Shown here: positions 62,231 to 64,000 of the stretch, piece by piece
How the letters are laid out: each line of letters starts with the position of its first letter
How positions within the stretch are numbered: position 1 is the first letter of the stretch
Assembly: GCA_964035575.1 (NCBI GenBank)
Contig: OZ037876.1
Location: 1,302,001-1,366,000 of the forward strand
Source: Rhynchopus sp. YZ270_cl-10
Lineage: Eukaryota; Euglenozoa; Diplonemea; Diplonemida; Diplonemidae
Direction of reading: 5' to 3'
DNA: 64,000 nt
The notes under the pieces: generated by a model
Database searches by the model: none
The model's input: only the letters and a program-made list of their open reading frames with translations
What the model was told of the DNA's origin: nothing
Translations under genes and position numbers: made by a program

Positions 62231-63554
62231 GGATAGTCCGCAGCTCTATTGTGGGATGGGGTTTGGGGGGCGTGTCAACCAACGAGGGGCAAAACAACAC
62301 GGAAAATAATAATGCAAAATGCAAAAAAAAAGAGATATTCCCAAACACACAAAAGCCATGGTCGGACCAGGGTTTCCCCTATTGTTTTTTTTCTTCTCTC
62401 AATCTCGCACACTTTCTTTGGGATTGATAAGGTGCATGGCTGCAAAAGCGGTTTTTGATAGGTGGTTGTGGTGAAAATTAAAAAAAAGTAGTGGAGCTCA
62501 TCCTCGGGTGTCATACACTAATGCAACCAAGATTTCAAAAAAAAAAAAAAGGTATCGTGTACACCCTCCGGAGTTCAGCCAATATTTCAAAAGAAAAAGG
62601 CCTGCAACTCAAGGCCGTTACGACCATGGATTGAAGGGGGAAAATGAAGCGTGCACAAAGGTGGTAATGCTGTAGATTCCATTTATCCAAAAAAGTACAG
62701 TGTATAGTGGAGTTCATCCTCGGGTGTCTACACTAATACAACCAAGTTTTCAAAGTACAAAAAGGTAGTACAAAGGCTTCGGGCCAACATTGAGTGGCAT
62801 CCGAGTCCACCCAGGCGGGTATTTATGGTGATTGACAATACAAAGAATAAAGAAGACGTTCCGTCTGTTTGTCCGAAATTTAGACTTTATCCAAAATTAA
62901 GGGAAAAAAACGAACAGCACCTTTTTTTGGCGGCCCAATAAAAAAACAGTAGATACTGCGCTGTGCAGTAGCAAAAAGCCTTCAAGGAAAGTGGAGCGCA
63001 CCCTCCTGCGTCCCCTATTCCCCCACCCACCCCCCCTTTGGAAGCATGCGTAGTGGAAATAGCGCAAAGAAGGAAAAATCCCTGCCAGGTTTTCAAAAGT
63101 ATTTGTTTGGTTCTGTACCCCTCTCCCTCCTCTCCCTCTTCCCTGTTCTGTTCTCTAGCTCTCGCACCACTTTGGGTGATTGTGATGCAGGTTGCAGTGT
63201 GTTCTTTTGAAAGCTTGAACCAGATGTGAGGACACATTCATCTATTTGCAACAAACAAACAAAAAACAAAACAAAAACAAAACAAAACAAAAGGGGCAAA
63301 GTGAGAGCGGGATCTCTGTGTCTGTGTATGTGTCCTGTGAGAGCAATCCAACAACAATGCAATGCCCCCTTCTCTTCTCTATTTATTCCCGTTCTGGATG
63401 GGGCAATGCTTATGTACCTGCATGCAACCTCCCTCGTGGCAACCGTGTGCATGCCGATGAAGTGCTCTCTGGGGTTTGACAACCCGCTACCCCTACCACC
63501 CTTACTACCACATGATGGCATACACAACCTACAGGATTACTTCGACTTTTTAAA
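62231..63554. other. Intergenic region
   Basis: No gene is supported. It has A/T-rich runs and a short duplicated phrase (GTGGAGYTCATCCTCGGGTG near 62490 and 62707). One hairpin-family copy lies at 63222. CCTACAG at 63529-63535 is a likely acceptor for the gene at 63555. Confidence 0.55.
63222..63243 (+). repeat. Dispersed hairpin family, copy 16 (alternative short stem)
   Basis: AGATG-TG-AGGA-CA-CATTCATCT. The arms AGATGTG and CACATTCATCT pair fully with a two-base bulge. It resembles the copy at 37812. Confidence 0.5.
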
Positions 63555-64000
63555 ATGGATAAAAAAGAAGCGATCTACAGTTCCGCTGTGTCACAGCTGC
63601 ACGACATGGGGGTTGTTCCAATACCAGTCCCGAAGAGGGAGGAGGGTATCCTGTGGAACATCGTGGCACAATCGTCGTACGATGAGCAGCAAGTGGTAGA
63701 AAGGTTCTTCGAGATTATTAAAGGGGACGACCTACCGCAGACCTCTGAGCGTGACGGCGTCCAAGAGAACGAGCTCGCAGCAGTGCAGAAGAAATCACAG
63801 AAGCTGGCGAAAGAGCTTGACAGCATGCGTCGCGAGAATGCCTTGCGAGCAGAGACGGATATTTACCTTGCAGAAGCAAGAGAGAAGTGTGACGCTCATG
63901 TGGCGAAGGTGGCTAGGCAGGACAAAACGATAAAGGATCTCGAGCAGGAAAGAAAGAGCTCATTTGTCACTCAACGTCGTGTGGAAGGCCGCCTTGCTGC
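63555..64000 (+). CDS. Coiled-coil protein, 3' end beyond window
   Basis: The frame from the ATG at 63555 stays open to the window end (148 codons). The first ~60 residues look globular: MDKKEAIYSSAVSQLHDMGV, then GILWNIVAQSSYDEQQVVER. From about 75 onward the sequence is heptad-rich and highly charged (KKSQKLAKELDSMRRENALR), a coiled coil. No family is certain. The start is supported by the CCTACAG acceptor 20 bases upstream. Confidence 0.65.
   Translation, partial: MDKKEAIYSSAVSQLHDMGVVPIPVPKREEGILWNIVAQSSYDEQQVVERFFEIIKGDDLPQTSERDGVQENELAAVQKKSQKLAKELDSMRRENALRAETDIYLAEAREKCDAHVAKVARQDKTIKDLEQERKSSFVTQRRVEGRLA

Overview
The window looks like nuclear DNA of a free-living, ciliated, aerobic protist, most probably a euglenozoan and perhaps a diplonemid. 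That placement is inference. It rests on four things seen in the sequence. All 25 supported genes lie on the + strand. Genes are closely spaced in places: 79 bases separate the stop at 51667 from the start at 51747. Many starts follow a pyrimidine tract and an AG, as expected for trans-spliced polycistronic transcripts. The one histone is very divergent. Fifteen GT-AG cis-introns were found by joining reading frames; most donors read GTATG and acceptors read ACAG. No spliced-leader gene or rRNA lies here, so the taxon is not proven.

Layout. 1.1-4.5 kb: M1 aminopeptidase in three exons. 6.3-7.3 kb: phosphatidylinositol 4-kinase. 9.4-15 kb: an unknown protein, a MORN protein, a Cys-rich membrane protein and an alpha/beta hydrolase. 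15.9-19.5 kb: an acidic coiled-coil protein and a small spliced gene. 20.8-22 kb: a degenerate G-rich repeat block. 22.3-30.2 kb: LRRC45-like protein, Derlin, a small membrane protein and DNAAF9/Shulin. 31.8-34.1 kb: LKB1/STK11-like kinase with a CaaX tail. 34.1-41.3 kb: a gene desert with three non-autonomous hAT elements. 41.3-42.4 kb: a secreted glycosidase-like protein. 42.5-43.6 kb: a Mutator-like element carrying an 8-bp minisatellite. 44.3-53.1 kb: SCO1, an H2B-like histone, an EF-hand-like protein, a diverged MoaC, a PDZ-like scaffold and a low-complexity protein. 55-57.4 kb: a GT61-type glycosyltransferase and a tiny membrane protein. 57.9-60.5 kb: a complete hAT transposon with an intact spliced transposase. 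60.8-62.2 kb: a multi-span membrane protein. 63.6 kb to the end: the start of a coiled-coil protein.

How the genes fit together. DNAAF9 (outer dynein arm assembly) and LRRC45 (centrosome and basal body) point to a flagellate. SCO1 implies mitochondrial cytochrome c oxidase. Neighbours share no obvious pathway, as in constitutively transcribed directional arrays.

The most unusual signal is a dispersed family of short hairpins. At least 14 copies are recognisable, all in the sense direction of the genes. They lie between genes and inside introns of DNAAF9, STK11 and SCO1. They share a purine loop and a 3' TTCATCTTATAAA tail, while the stem changes in a compensatory way with G-U pairs. I do not recognise this as a known RNA family.
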